A stretch of 64,000 bases of DNA from Streptomyces reniochalinae (GCF_003323735.1 NZ_QOIM01000023.1:62001-126000), one strand, 5' to 3'; numbered from the stretch's first letter, positions 52,687 to 62,383 are shown. Notes: a model not told the origin generated them from the sequence alone. Made by a program: numbers and translations.

Positions 52687-53667
52687 TCAGCCGCGCTGCT
52701 CCGCGGCGCGGATGGTGTCGCGGTAGGTGCGGGCGGCGGCCCGCAGGGCCGCCTCCGGGTCGACGCCCCGCTGCTCGGCCTCCACGGCCAGCGCGAGGAG
52801 CGCGTAGCCCACGTCCCCGCGCTCCCCCTCGACGGGGACGTCGAGCCCGGCCGCACGGGCCCGGCCCGCCAGCTTCGCGGCCAGGGAGAGCGCAGGCTGG
52901 CCCAGCGGCACACCCTCGGTCACCGAGACCCGCTCGTTCTTCTCCTGCGCCTTGCGCCGCTGCCAGTGCGCCTCGACCTCCTCCCCGGACTCGGCGACGT
53001 CGTCACCGAAGACGTGCGGGTGGCGGTGGATCAGCTTCGCCACCAGCGTCCCCGCCACGTCGTCGATACCGAACGCCTCGTCCGGGTGGTCCTGGGCGAT
53101 GCGGGCGTGGAAGACGACCTGGAGCAGCACGTCGCCGAGTTCCTCGCGCAGTTCGCCGCGGTCGCCGCGCTCGATGGCGTCGATGAGTTCGTAGATCTCC
53201 TCGACGCCGTACTTGAGCAGGTCCTCGTGGGTGCGCAGCGCGCTCCAGGGACACTCGCGGCGGATACGGTCCATGACCTGGACGGCGTCCAGCAGCCGGG
53301 CTCCTGGCAGGTCGTAGGAGCCCGGCAGCAGTTCGAGAGCGGGCATCGTCTGACGGCCGGAGCCCGCCAGGCGCGCGAGGCCGTCGGTGAGCGCCGGCTC
53401 GCCCTCGGCGGTCGCCAGCACCACGAGCGAGTGGCCGCCACCGCGCCCGCACGCGTCCACCAGCTCCCGCGCGTCCGGCTCCACCCCGGCCGCCACCTTC
53501 ACGCCCGCGTCGCGCACGTACGGCAGCTGCGGATGCGCGGGGTCGGCGCACAGCACACGGTCGGCCCCGCGGAGCGCCTCCCAGGCGGGCCAGGACAGCA
53601 GCCCGGGCGCCACCCGGTGCGTGGTCGTGAGCAGGACGATACGGCCGGTCTCGGGGATCTCGTTCAC
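52687..53667 (-). CDS. mazG: MazG-family nucleotide pyrophosphohydrolase with YabN-like N-terminus
   Basis: A 326-residue protein. The C-terminal ~200 residues form the MazG domain, which removes pyrophosphate from nucleoside triphosphates; metal-binding pairs are EEIYELIDAIE and REELGDVLLQVVFH. The first ~120 residues (TTTHRVAPGLLSWPAWEALR, then VLATAEGEPALTDGL) resemble a degenerate tetrapyrrole-methylase-type domain as in YabN. The GTG at 53667 is preceded by GTAGG. It probably clears abnormal nucleotides. A strict MazG toxin-partner role is not implied. Confidence 0.87.
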   Translation of the reverse strand: MNEIPETGRIVLLTTTHRVAPGLLSWPAWEALRGADRVLCADPAHPQLPYVRDAGVKVAAGVEPDARELVDACGRGGGHSLVVLATAEGEPALTDGLARLAGSGRQTMPALELLPGSYDLPGARLLDAVQVMDRIRRECPWSALRTHEDLLKYGVEEIYELIDAIERGDRGELREELGDVLLQVVFHARIAQDHPDEAFGIDDVAGTLVAKLIHRHPHVFGDDVAESGEEVEAHWQRRKAQEKNERVSVTEGVPLGQPALSLAAKLAGRARAAGLDVPVEGERGDVGYALLALAVEAEQRGVDPEAALRAAARTYRDTIRAAEQRG

Positions 53668-53821
53668 CCTACGAACCTAACCCGATCGGCCCCGGCCGGG
53701 CCCGGGAGCCCCGGAGCCCCCCGGCCCGGGGCCGCAGCCCCGGAGGCCCGGTGGTGCGCAGCTCCGGAGGCGCCGGAGGTGCGCAGCCCGGACGGGCGGG
53801 CGACAGCCCTCAAGACCGTGG

Positions 53822-53885
53822 GGCATCGGGCCACAGGCGCCATGCCACAAGCATCAGGCCACAGGCGTCAGACCGCAGGCATCAC
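53822..53885. repeat. short imperfect tandem repeat
   Basis: The motifs GGCCACAGGCG and CAAGCATCA alternate with slight changes between the SurA-like and MazG genes. Non-coding. Confidence 0.5.
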
Positions 53886-53925
53886 GGACCGCCCCGTCAG
53901 GGACCCGCGCCGGCGGACGCGCGCG

Positions 53926-54585
53926 TCAGGCTCCCTGGGCGCGGTCGGCCTCGCCGGACAGCTCGCGCAGCCACGGAGCCTTGTCCCCGCCCAGCGAGGA
54001 GGTGCGCGTGTTCCACTCCCCGTAGCGCGGGTTCACATTGATCTTCATGTCGTCCGCGACGCGCGACAGCTCCGCGTTGATCCGCTGCGGCCCTTGCGGA
54101 GACATCAGGTCGATGCCCTCGGCGGCGGCGATCTTCTCGATGCGCAGCTGCATCCGGATGAAGTCGTCGATGTCGTCAGGCGCGAGGTGGTGCTGGCGCA
54201 GCCACACCGCCTCCAGCTGCTTCTTGCCGCCGGCCTGCTTCTCCAGCTCCCCGCGGACCTGCTGCACCTCGCGGCGGCTGACACCGGCCCCCGCGTCCTT
54301 CGCCGCCTGCGCGACGACGCGCTCGCGGATCATCCCGTCGAGCGTGGCGCGCGTCAGCTTGCCGCTCTGCTTGATCATCTGTTCGCCCTGCGGTTCCGCG
54401 CGCTGCGCGTCCCGCACGGCGCCCACCCGCGACTGGAGCTGCGCCATGCTGATCCGGTCCCCCTTCACGAGGGCCGCCGCGCCCGGATGTGCGTCGTTGC
54501 CGCACGCGGTGAGCAGCGGGGTCGCGGCCAGGAGCGCCGCGACGGCGGAGAGGGTGAGCGCGGACCTGCGGCGTGGGCTTTCCAT
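53926..54585 (-). CDS. SurA N-terminal-domain lipoprotein
   Basis: A 219-residue lipoprotein. The signal peptide ends in lipobox LLTAC near residue 30. The mature part matches the SurA/PrsA N-terminal chaperone domain (VKGDRISMAQLQSRVGAV, LDGMIRERVVAQAAKDAG, then helices ending ADDMKINVNPRYGEW). No parvulin (PPIase) domain follows, so it is probably a periplasm-like chaperone rather than an isomerase. The ATG at 54585 has GGGAGG upstream. It shares the strand with mazG 258 bases downstream. Confidence 0.82.
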   Translation of the reverse strand: MESPRRRSALTLSAVAALLAATPLLTACGNDAHPGAAALVKGDRISMAQLQSRVGAVRDAQRAEPQGEQMIKQSGKLTRATLDGMIRERVVAQAAKDAGAGVSRREVQQVRGELEKQAGGKKQLEAVWLRQHHLAPDDIDDFIRMQLRIEKIAAAEGIDLMSPQGPQRINAELSRVADDMKINVNPRYGEWNTRTSSLGGDKAPWLRELSGEADRAQGA

Positions 54586-54736
54586 GGGGCCTCCCGGCGG
54601 CGGCGAGGGTCGGGCTCCGGCGCACGACCTGGCGATGATCGATGGTAGGGAGTCGAACGGCTCCATGACCACCGGTTCGACACCAAATCGACCAACGATT
54701 CGGGGGCAGTTGAGTCGCTGCCCCGTTCACCGGTTC

Positions 54737-54797
54737 GGGTCGCCGCACCGTTCCGGTGCCCCGGTGCGGGGGTCGGACGCGGGTCGCCGCACCGTTC
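54737..54797. repeat. 17-base direct repeat
   Basis: GGGTCGCCGCACCGTTC occurs at 54737..54753 and 54781..54797 in the 315-base gap between two minus-strand genes. The rest of the gap holds no gene I can support. Confidence 0.6.
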
Positions 54798-54900
54798 GGG
54801 CACACGGTCTCGCACCCCTTTCGGCCTGCACTCCTGGGCCCGCGCTACGCGGGTGTTCTCCGCGCCTCGGCCCGGCGACCGCGCGAGCGTCGTCCGCTCC

Positions 54901-55743
54901 TCAGCCCCCGCACTGCGCGAGCATCGTGCGCTTGTCGGGGGAGGTGACGGCCAGCTCGTACTTGTGAGCGACCTGGGCGAAGCGGACCGCGTAGGCGCAG
55001 CGGATCGTGCGGGAGGGCGGCAGCCAGGAGGCGGGGCCCGAGTCCCGTTTGGCGGAGTTCGCGGGGCCGTCCACGGGCAGCAGGTTCAACGGGTCGTTGG
55101 CGATGCGCCGGCGCTTGTCCTCGGACCAGTGGGCGGCACCCATCTGCCAGTCGTAGGACAGCGGCATGACGTGGTCGATCTGCACGTCCGCGGCGTGCTG
55201 CTTCGTCCAGCTGACGCGCCGTCCCGTGTAGGGGTCCTCCAGCGTCATCGACTCCACGACGCAGTCGGATCCGGACCGGTGCCGCACCTTCGCGCCGTCG
55301 CGCCGCAGCACGTCGTTGCGGGTGTCGCAGCCGTTGCGGGCGAAGGGGACGCCGTCGGCGGTGTCCATCCAGGCGTAGCCGAACTCGTCCCGCCCGTACC
55401 CGGTCCTGGGCCCGCGTCCCTTGGTGCGCAGGTCCTCTATGAGGCCGCGGGCCTGCGCCCGGTCGGCGTCGGACGTGACGGGAGCCAGGCCCGGCCTGGT
55501 GCCGTCCGGGTTGTGGAGCGGGCTCACGGCCCGGCCACCGGTCCCCCCGCCACCGTCCGGCGAGGCGCTCGTGTCCCGCCCGTCCGGCACCCCCACCCCG
55601 TCGCACCCGGTGACGAGCGTGGCGGCCGCGAGCACGGCGGCGAGGGCGGCCCCCGCACGGCGCCCACGTATCCGAGGCGCCCTTCCAGGGGGCCCAGGTA
55701 TCCGGGGGCGGGCGGGGCGAGGCGGGGCAACGTCGGCGATCAC
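54901..55743 (-). CDS. secreted lipoprotein with HNH (GmrSD/DUF1524-type) nuclease domain
   Basis: A 280-residue protein. A basic, Pro-rich N-terminus and hydrophobic stretch end in LVTGC, a lipobox. A Gly/Ser linker leads to a nuclease-like domain (residues ~100-280). It has the HNH-type core VQIDHVMPLSYDWQMGAAHW, followed by ANDPLNLLPVDGPANSAKRD and SWLPPSRTIRCAYAVRFAQV. DUF1524 proteins are mostly secreted endonucleases of unknown role. The GTG at 55743 is the best start but lacks an RBS. It is divergent from a FUSC gene. A role in external DNA breakdown is plausible. Confidence 0.83.
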   Translation of the reverse strand: MIADVAPPRPARPRIPGPPGRAPRIRGRRAGAALAAVLAAATLVTGCDGVGVPDGRDTSASPDGGGGTGGRAVSPLHNPDGTRPGLAPVTSDADRAQARGLIEDLRTKGRGPRTGYGRDEFGYAWMDTADGVPFARNGCDTRNDVLRRDGAKVRHRSGSDCVVESMTLEDPYTGRRVSWTKQHAADVQIDHVMPLSYDWQMGAAHWSEDKRRRIANDPLNLLPVDGPANSAKRDSGPASWLPPSRTIRCAYAVRFAQVAHKYELAVTSPDKRTMLAQCGG

Positions 55744-55951
55744 CGGCTGAGCATAGCCGCGGGACAACGGCGCCTCGCGGGGCGGCCACGGGGCCACCCC
55801 GCCGCGGTTCCGCCGCGCCGGCGGGCGGGACCGCAGCGCCCGCGAGCGGCACCCCTTCCTCCTCCCCCCCCGCCGGTCAGCGATCCGGCGGGCGTCACCC
55901 CGACGGCGCCCTGTCTGTGGCAACAGCGGGCAAAGCGGGGAGGGAGGAGGG

Positions 55952-57217
55952 GTGCGCGAAGTCACCGACCCTCTGCTGAAACTGGTGCGGCGCCCGCACC
56001 ACGAACCCGTGGTCGCCCAGACGGCCCGCTCCACCATCGCCGCCGTGATCAGCTACGTCGTCGCCCTGCAGCTCAGCAGCGAGCCGGCGCCGCTGACGGC
56101 GCCGCTCACCGCGTTGCTGGTCACCCAGGTCACCCTCTTCACGACGTTGCGGACCGGCGTCCGCCGCGTCAACGCCGTGGTGGCGGGCGTGCTGCTCTCC
56201 AGCGGTTTCAGCGCTCTGGTCGGGCTGACCTGGTGGAGCCTGGGCCTGGTCATCCTCGCCGCGCTGATCGTCGGCCGGTTCGTCAAGGCCGGCGAGTTCG
56301 TGCCCGAGACCGCGATCAGCGCCATGCTCGTCCTGGGCGTGACACAGAGCCAGGTCGCCTCGATGGCCTGGGACCGGGTGCTGGAGACGCTGATCGGCGC
56401 CATCGTCGGACTGGCCTTCAACGTGCTGTTCGTGCCGCCCGTGTGGGTGCAGCCGGCCGGAGACGCCGTGCTCGACCTCGCGGGCCGCATGCGCAGCCTG
56501 CTGTCCGGACTCGGCGACGACGTCCGGGGCCACACCCCCGTCAGCCGGGCCGCCGAACGGCTGCACCAGGCGCGGCGGCTCGACCACGACATCGTCGAGG
56601 TCGACGTCGAACTGCGGCGCGCGGAAGACAGCCTCCGGCTGAACCCGCGCGTACGGGAGGGGCTGCTCTCCCGCGTCGTGATGCGCACAGGACTCGACAC
56701 CCTGGAGATCTGCGCCGTCGTGCTGCGCACCACCTGCCGGACGGTCACCGACCTGGCCAAGAAGCGCACCAGCGAGCCGCTGTTCCGCGACGACATCGCC
56801 GAGGGCATGCACGGGCTGTTCGTCGAGATGGCCCGGGCGGTCGAGGCCTTCGCCGAGCTGATCACCACACCCGTCAGCTCCAACGCGGAGGAGGCCGAGG
56901 CACAGCTCGTGCGCTCCCTGGAAGCCAGCCGGACCCGCCGCGACACCGTCGCCTTCCAGCTCCTGGACAACGTCCGCTCCCATCCGCGCCAGTGGCAGCT
57001 GCACGGAGCGCTGCTCGCCGAGGCCGACCGCATCCTCGACGAGCTGGACGTCGAGAAGCGTTCCGAACGCCTGTGGGAGGAGCTCGACCGGCAGTCCCGC
57101 GAGAGACGCGAGAAGAACCGCTTCCTGAAGGGTCTGCGCCAGCTGCGGCGCCGCGAGCGCTCCCATCGCGAGGAGAAGGACGAGGAACGCGAGCTGGAGT
57201 GGGAGGAGGAGCGCTAG
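55952..57217 (+). CDS. FUSC-family aromatic acid exporter-like membrane protein
   Basis: A 421-residue inner-membrane protein. The first ~170 residues contain about five helices of the FUSC/ArAE type (TIAAVISYVVALQLSSEP, VTLFTTLRTGVRRVNAVVAG, SGFSALVGLTWWSLGLVI, then more). The rest is a long cytoplasmic helical region with Arg/Glu-rich coiled coil at the end (RQLRRRERSHREEKDEERE). FUSC relatives export aromatic acids or other metabolites. The GTG at 55952 has GGAGGAGG upstream. Usual family members have a second membrane block, which is missing here. Confidence 0.85.
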   Translation: MREVTDPLLKLVRRPHHEPVVAQTARSTIAAVISYVVALQLSSEPAPLTAPLTALLVTQVTLFTTLRTGVRRVNAVVAGVLLSSGFSALVGLTWWSLGLVILAALIVGRFVKAGEFVPETAISAMLVLGVTQSQVASMAWDRVLETLIGAIVGLAFNVLFVPPVWVQPAGDAVLDLAGRMRSLLSGLGDDVRGHTPVSRAAERLHQARRLDHDIVEVDVELRRAEDSLRLNPRVREGLLSRVVMRTGLDTLEICAVVLRTTCRTVTDLAKKRTSEPLFRDDIAEGMHGLFVEMARAVEAFAELITTPVSSNAEEAEAQLVRSLEASRTRRDTVAFQLLDNVRSHPRQWQLHGALLAEADRILDELDVEKRSERLWEELDRQSRERREKNRFLKGLRQLRRRERSHREEKDEERELEWEEER

Positions 57218-57266
57218 CGCGGCGCCGCGGGCAGCCGTGCGGGGCCGCCCGCGTTCCGGTACACGG

Positions 57267-57500
57267 TCAGTACCCGGCCCGTGGCGCCGGGGCCGGCTGG
57301 TGGCGGCACAGCGACTCGTCCCGGAGGAGCTGGGCGAGCGCCGGGTCGGCCATGCCGCGTTCACGGATCAGATCGCGGATGAGGACGGCGGGCTCCGGCA
57401 GCGCCTGCCCGTACTACCGGGTGTCGACCAGGGGGGTGGCGTACTGCTTGCGCAGGGCCCCCACCGCGGCCCGGGCAGCCCCCACCGCGGCCCGGGAACG
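57267..57500 (-). pseudogene. pseudogene remnant between FUSC and mfd genes
   Basis: On the minus strand the frame encodes RAAVGALRKQYATPLVDT, then an in-frame TAG at 57414..57416, then QALPEPAVLIRDLIRERG and MADPALAQLLRDESLCRHQP to a TGA at 57267..57269. Both halves look like real protein in the same frame, so a former gene has been broken. A 21-base in-frame tandem duplication (57458..57478 and 57479..57499) codes the RAAVGAA repeat. No start is evident. Family not recognised; a programmed readthrough is possible but less likely. Confidence 0.5.
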
Positions 57501-57535
57501 GTGTCTCCGAGCGCTCTTTTCACACCAACCGGCGA

Positions 57536-60500
57536 TCAGGCTCCCGGCACCGTCGTCAGGAACTCGCCCACCCAGGCCAGCAGTTCGCGGCCCGTCAGGG
57601 GCTTTCCGCCGATGCCGCCCGGCTTGGGGCGGGGCACCAGGACCTGGCGGGTGGCCGACTTGATCACCGAGCCCGGGTAGACCCGCTTGAGCCGCAGCTC
57701 CTGGGACTCGCGCAGCTCGACGGGGCTGAAGCGGATGTTGTTGCCCTGGAGGGTGATGTCGGTGACGCCGACCGTGCGGGCCAGCATCCGCAACCCCGCG
57801 ACCAGCAGCAGGTTCTCCACCGGCTCCGGCAGCGGCCCGTACCGGTCGGCCAACTCCTCGCGCACGGAGGCGATGTCCTCCTGCGTGGTGGCCGAGGCGA
57901 TCGACCGGTACGCCTGGAGGCGCAGCCGCTCACCCGGCGCGTAGTCGTGCGGAACGTGCGCGTCGACCGGAAGCTCGATCTTGACCTCCGGCGGGGTCTC
58001 CTCCACCGGGCCCGCCTCGCCGGACTCCAGCGCGGCCCGGTAGTCGGCCACCGCCTCGCCGACCATCCGCACGTACAGATCGAACCCGACGCCCGCGATG
58101 TGCCCGGACTGCTCGCCGCCGAGCAGATTGCCCGCGCCGCGGATCTCCAGGTCCTTCATCGCCACGTACATGCCGGCGCCCATCTCCGTGTGCTGGGCGA
58201 TGGTGGCCAGCCGCTCGTGCGCCGTCTCCGTCAGCGGCTTCTCCGGCGGATAGAGGAAGTAGGCGTAGCCGCGGTCCCGGCCCCGGCCCACCCGGCCGCG
58301 CAGCTGGTGGAGCTGGCTGAGGCCGAAGTTGTCGCCACGCTCGACGATCAGGGTGTTCGCGTTGGAGATGTCGATGCCGTTCTCCACGATCGTCGTGGCC
58401 ACCAGCACGTCCGACTTCTTCTCCCAGAAGTCGACCACCACCTGCTCCAGCGCCTGCTCCGACATCTGCCCGTGCGCGGTGGCGATCCGCGCCTCCGGCA
58501 CGATCTGCCGCAGCCGCGCCGCCGCACGGTCGATGGACTCCACCCGGTTGTGGATGTAGAAGACCTGCCCCTCGCGCAGCAGCTCGCGCCGGATCGCCGC
58601 ACCGATCTGCTTCTCCTCGAACGGGCCGACGAAGGTGAGCACCGGGTGCCGCTCCTCCGGCGGCGTGGTGATCGTCGACATCTCACGGATGCCGGTCACC
58701 GCCATCTCCAGCGTCCGCGGGATCGGCGTCGCCGACATCGTCAGCACGTCCACGTTGGCCCGCAGCTTCTTCAGCTGCTCCTTGTGCTCGACACCGAAAC
58801 GCTGCTCCTCGTCGACGATGACCAGGCCCAGCTCCTTGAACTTCGTCTCCGACGAGAACAGCCGGTGCGTCCCGATGACGATGTCCACCGTGCCCTCGCG
58901 CAGCCCGTCCAGCGTCGAGCGCGCCTCGGTGTCCGTCTGGAACCGCGACAGTGCCCGCACGTTGACGGGGAACTGGCCGTACCGCTCGGAGAACGTGGAG
59001 AAGTGCTGCTGCACCAGCAGCGTCGTCGGCACCAGCACCGCCACCTGCTTGCCGTCCTGCACCGCCTTGAAGGCGGCCCGCACGGCGATCTCCGTCTTGC
59101 CGTAGCCGACGTCACCGCAGATCAGCCGGTCCATCGGGACCGACTTCTCCATGTCCTCCTTGACCTCGCCGATCGTGGTGAGCTGATCGGGCGTCTCCGC
59201 GTACGGGAACGCGTCCTCCAGCTCCCGCTGCCAGGGGGTGTCCGCGCCGAACGCGTGCCCCGGCGCGGCCATCCGGGCGCTGTAGAGCTTGATCAGGTCC
59301 GCGGCGATCTCCTTGACCGCCTTCTTCGCCCGCGCCTTCGTCTTCGTCCAGTCCGCGCCGCCCAGCCGGTGCAGCGTCGGCTGCTCGCCGCCGACGTACT
59401 TGGTGATCTGCTCCAGCTGGTCCGTCGGCACGAACAGCCGGTCACCGGGCTGCCCCCGCTTCGCCGGCGCGTACTCCACCAGCAGATACTCGCGGGTCGC
59501 GCCCTGCACCGTCCGCTGCACCATCTCGATGTAGCGGCCCACACCGTGCTGCTCGTGCACGATGAAATCGCCCGGCTGGAGCGTCAGCGGATCGATCTGC
59601 TTACGGCGCCGCGCCGGCATCCGCGTGCCGTCCTTGCCGGCCGCCTTCTGGCCCGACAGATCCGTCTCCGTCAGCACCGCCAGCTTCAGCCCCGGCGCGA
59701 GGAACCCGTTGTCCAGGGAGCCGCAGGCCACGTGCACCAGGTTCGGATCCAGCGCCAGATCGGATCCTGCCAGCCGCGCCGGCACCCCCTCACCGCCCAG
59801 CACCTCCACCGTGCGGGACGCCGGACCGTGCCCCTCGGTGACGTACACGCACCGCCACCCCTGGGACAGCCAGCCCTTGGTGTCGGCCAGCGCGCGCGCC
59901 GTGTCCCCCCGGTACGTCTCCGGCGCCCGCAGGCCCAGCGTGAGCGTGTCCCCGTCCTCCTCAGCGTCGGCATCGGCGGTGAACTGGCTGACCGACCACC
60001 ACATCATGCCCAGCTCGCGCGCGTGCTCCCGCACCTCGGCGATACCGCGCAGCGAAGCGGCCCCCACATCGATCGGGGCCGCGCCGCCCGCGCCGTCACC
60101 GCTGCCGGCCACCGCCGCCCACGACGCCTGGAGAAACTCCTGGCTCGTCGCCACCAGGTCCGCGGCCCGCGTCCGCACCCGCTCCGGGTCGCACACCACC
60201 GTCATGCTGCCCGCGGGCAACACGTCCAGCAGCAGCTCCATGTCATCCACCAGAACCGGCGCGAGGGACTCCATGCCCTCCACCGCGATCCCCTCGGCGA
60301 TCTTGCCGAGCAGCTCGTGCAGCTCCGGATGGAGCTCCATCAGCTCCGCCGCCCGCCGGCGCACCTCGGGCGTCAGCAGCAGCTCCCGGCACGGCGGCGC
60401 CCACAGCCCGTGCTCGGCGACCTCCAGGGAGCGCTGATCGGCGACCTTGAACCAGCGGATCTCCTCCACCTCGTCGCCCCAGAACTCCACCCGGACCGGG

Positions 60501-61096
60501 TGCTCCTCCGTGGGCGGGAAGACGTCCAGGATGCCGCCGCGCACGGCGAAGTCGCCGCGCTTTTCCACCAGCTCCACCCGCGCGTACGCCGCAGCGGACA
60601 GCGCGTCCACGATCTCTTCGAGATCGGTGGTCTGCCCCTGCTTGAGGGCGACGGGAACCAGGTCCCCCAACCCCTTGACCTGCGGCTGGAGCACCGAGCG
60701 GATGGGCGCGACGACGACGGAGACCGGCCCGGTGGCCGGCTCGTCCGGATCCGGGTGCGCCAGCCTGCGCAGCACCGCGAGCCTGCGGCCCACCGTGTCC
60801 GAGCGGGGGCTCAGCCGCTCGTGCGGCAGCGTCTCCCACGACGGGAACTCGACGACGCCCTCCTCGGGCAGCAGCGAGCGCAGCGCCCCGGCCAGATCCT
60901 CCGCCTCCCGGCCCGTGGCCGTCACCGCCAGCACCGGACGCTGCGCGGAGCGTGCCAGCGCGGCGACGGCGAACGGGCGGGCCGCGGCGGGGCCCACCAT
61001 GTCGACATGGTGGCGGTTGCCGTCCGCCGCGGCCCTGACCGCCTCCTCCAGCGCGGGGTCCTCGGTGACGGCGTCGAGCAGACCGTGCAGGCTCAT
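57536..61096 (-). CDS. mfd: transcription-repair coupling factor
   Basis: A 1186-residue DNA translocase that removes stalled RNA polymerase and recruits UvrA. The UvrB-like N-terminus (residues ~1-330) has FPSWETLPHERLSPRSDTVG. The CarD-type RNA polymerase interaction domain is near 507 (GDFIVHEQHGVGRYIEM). The helicase motor has Walker A GDVGYGKTEIAV (near 659), DEEQ box VIVDEEQRFGV (near 762) and the TRG motif region RGRVGRGRDRGYAYF. The C-terminal D7 domain ends at the stop. ATG at 61096 by family N-terminus; the RBS is weak. Confidence 0.96.
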   Translation of the reverse strand: MSLHGLLDAVTEDPALEEAVRAAADGNRHHVDMVGPAAARPFAVAALARSAQRPVLAVTATGREAEDLAGALRSLLPEEGVVEFPSWETLPHERLSPRSDTVGRRLAVLRRLAHPDPDEPATGPVSVVVAPIRSVLQPQVKGLGDLVPVALKQGQTTDLEEIVDALSAAAYARVELVEKRGDFAVRGGILDVFPPTEEHPVRVEFWGDEVEEIRWFKVADQRSLEVAEHGLWAPPCRELLLTPEVRRRAAELMELHPELHELLGKIAEGIAVEGMESLAPVLVDDMELLLDVLPAGSMTVVCDPERVRTRAADLVATSQEFLQASWAAVAGSGDGAGGAAPIDVGAASLRGIAEVREHARELGMMWWSVSQFTADADAEEDGDTLTLGLRAPETYRGDTARALADTKGWLSQGWRCVYVTEGHGPASRTVEVLGGEGVPARLAGSDLALDPNLVHVACGSLDNGFLAPGLKLAVLTETDLSGQKAAGKDGTRMPARRRKQIDPLTLQPGDFIVHEQHGVGRYIEMVQRTVQGATREYLLVEYAPAKRGQPGDRLFVPTDQLEQITKYVGGEQPTLHRLGGADWTKTKARAKKAVKEIAADLIKLYSARMAAPGHAFGADTPWQRELEDAFPYAETPDQLTTIGEVKEDMEKSVPMDRLICGDVGYGKTEIAVRAAFKAVQDGKQVAVLVPTTLLVQQHFSTFSERYGQFPVNVRALSRFQTDTEARSTLDGLREGTVDIVIGTHRLFSSETKFKELGLVIVDEEQRFGVEHKEQLKKLRANVDVLTMSATPIPRTLEMAVTGIREMSTITTPPEERHPVLTFVGPFEEKQIGAAIRRELLREGQVFYIHNRVESIDRAAARLRQIVPEARIATAHGQMSEQALEQVVVDFWEKKSDVLVATTIVENGIDISNANTLIVERGDNFGLSQLHQLRGRVGRGRDRGYAYFLYPPEKPLTETAHERLATIAQHTEMGAGMYVAMKDLEIRGAGNLLGGEQSGHIAGVGFDLYVRMVGEAVADYRAALESGEAGPVEETPPEVKIELPVDAHVPHDYAPGERLRLQAYRSIASATTQEDIASVREELADRYGPLPEPVENLLLVAGLRMLARTVGVTDITLQGNNIRFSPVELRESQELRLKRVYPGSVIKSATRQVLVPRPKPGGIGGKPLTGRELLAWVGEFLTTVPGA

Positions 61097-61162
61097 GGGT
61101 TTCGCTTTCGGCTTTCCGTCCGGTGGCGGGGAGGGCGTGCGGGGGCGTTGTGGGGCACGCCA

Positions 61163-61192
61163 AAGGGCCCGATACAAGCTGATCGGGCCCTT
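61163..61192. terminator. hairpin upstream of mfd
   Basis: AAGGGCCCGAT (61163..61173) pairs perfectly with ATCGGGCCCTT (61182..61192). It lies 66 bases before mfd and could end the transcript of the coiled-coil gene or act as a leader structure. The remaining gap to 61450 has a 25-base degenerate repeat of CGCCGGYGCGCTCCCGGC type around 61280..61330 and no gene I support. Confidence 0.5.
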
Positions 61193-61450
61193 CCAGACTA
61201 CGCCGCCCGGCCGACACCCCGGCCCCGCCGCGGTCCTGGCCGGGCCGGAGCGGGGTCCGGGCCCGCCGGTGGTACCGGCCGCGCCGGTGCGCTCCCGGCC
61301 TCCGCCGGCGCGCTCCCGGCTGCGCCGGGTGTGCGGCTGCCGGAGGGGTTCGCCGTCGTCGGGTACGGCTCGTTGCGCCCACCCCTCCCCCGCCGCAAGC
61401 CGGGCCCCCGCTGTGCCGAACGTCCGCCCCCGGCGAGCGGTCTCCCCGGG

Positions 61451-62383
61451 TCAGTCCTGGGGGGTGGGGGCCGACTGGGGTGGGACCGTGGCGGTGTCGG
61501 GGGCCGCCTCCGAGGCGCGGCCGGTCAGCGCGGCGAGCGACGAGCGGACGTGCGCCATGTGCTGCCTGAGCTCGTCGGCCCGCTCGGTGTGCTCCCTCAG
61601 CACCCGCTCGGTCTCCCGCGCGATGCCCTCTTCGCGCGCGCGGGCCTGCGCCAGCAGCTCCTCGCCCTGCGCGACGGCGTCCTCGTGCCGGTGCCGCGCC
61701 CACTCCTCGGCCTGGGCGTGCTGCCGCTTGGCATCGGCCAGTGCCCGCGCTCCGCGCTCTTCGAGGTCGGCGGCGTGCGCCGCGAACGCGGCCTCGTTCT
61801 GCGCGCTCGCGCGCTCGGCGGCATCCGACTCGGCCGCCTGCTCTTTCTCCTGTTCGGCCAGCAGCGCCGCGCACCTGCGGGACATCTCGCGGAGCGCTTC
61901 GGCGGCCTCACGGCCGGTCTTGTCCGCGTACTCCCGAGCGTGGGTGCGCAACTCGTCGGCGTGGTCCTGGGCGGCGTCGACGGTGCGGGCCGCGGCGGCC
62001 TCCGCGTCGGCGCGGCGCCGGGCGGCGGCTTCCTTGGCGCCTTCTCGGAGGGTGCGGGCCTCTTCCGCGGCCCGCTCGGTCAGCTCGTGGGCCGCGGCCT
62101 CGGCCGCCGCCCGCAGGTCCGCCGCCTCCGACTCCGCGGTGCCGAGGAGCCCCTGGGCGCGCGCGCCCAGCGCTTCGAAGGTCTGCGGGGGCAGGGCGGC
62201 GGCCACCTCGTGCAGCCGCTGCGCTTCCTCCGCGGCCTCCTCCGCGAGCCGGGTGAGCTGCGCGGTGCGGTCCCAGGCCGCCTCGCGTTCCGCGTTGAGA
62301 CCGGTCACCCGGGCGTCGACCTGTTCGGGCCGGTATCCGCGGCCCCTGACGACAACGAAGCCGTGCGGCGACGACGCACTCAT
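61451..62383 (-). CDS. large coiled-coil protein (streptomycete 'cellulose-binding' type)
   Basis: A 310-residue protein almost wholly helical and rich in Ala, Glu and Arg. The N-terminus GFVVVRGRGYRPEQVDARV resembles the DivIVA-like or FilP-related start. Heptads run from about residue 40 to 285 (ARREADAEAAAARTVDAAQ type). In databases such proteins are called cellulose-binding, but a cytoskeletal or polar-growth role is more likely. The ATG at 62383 has AAGGGG upstream. It lies 78 bases from the convergent-orientation LCP gene on the same strand. Confidence 0.75.
   Translation of the reverse strand: MSASSPHGFVVVRGRGYRPEQVDARVTGLNAEREAAWDRTAQLTRLAEEAAEEAQRLHEVAAALPPQTFEALGARAQGLLGTAESEAADLRAAAEAAAHELTERAAEEARTLREGAKEAAARRRADAEAAAARTVDAAQDHADELRTHAREYADKTGREAAEALREMSRRCAALLAEQEKEQAAESDAAERASAQNEAAFAAHAADLEERGARALADAKRQHAQAEEWARHRHEDAVAQGEELLAQARAREEGIARETERVLREHTERADELRQHMAHVRSSLAALTGRASEAAPDTATVPPQSAPTPQD

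Noticed and set aside
61198..61398. 66-codon frame upstream of mfd
   Set aside because: Only a Pro/Ala/Gly-rich repeat, without start signal or family similarity.
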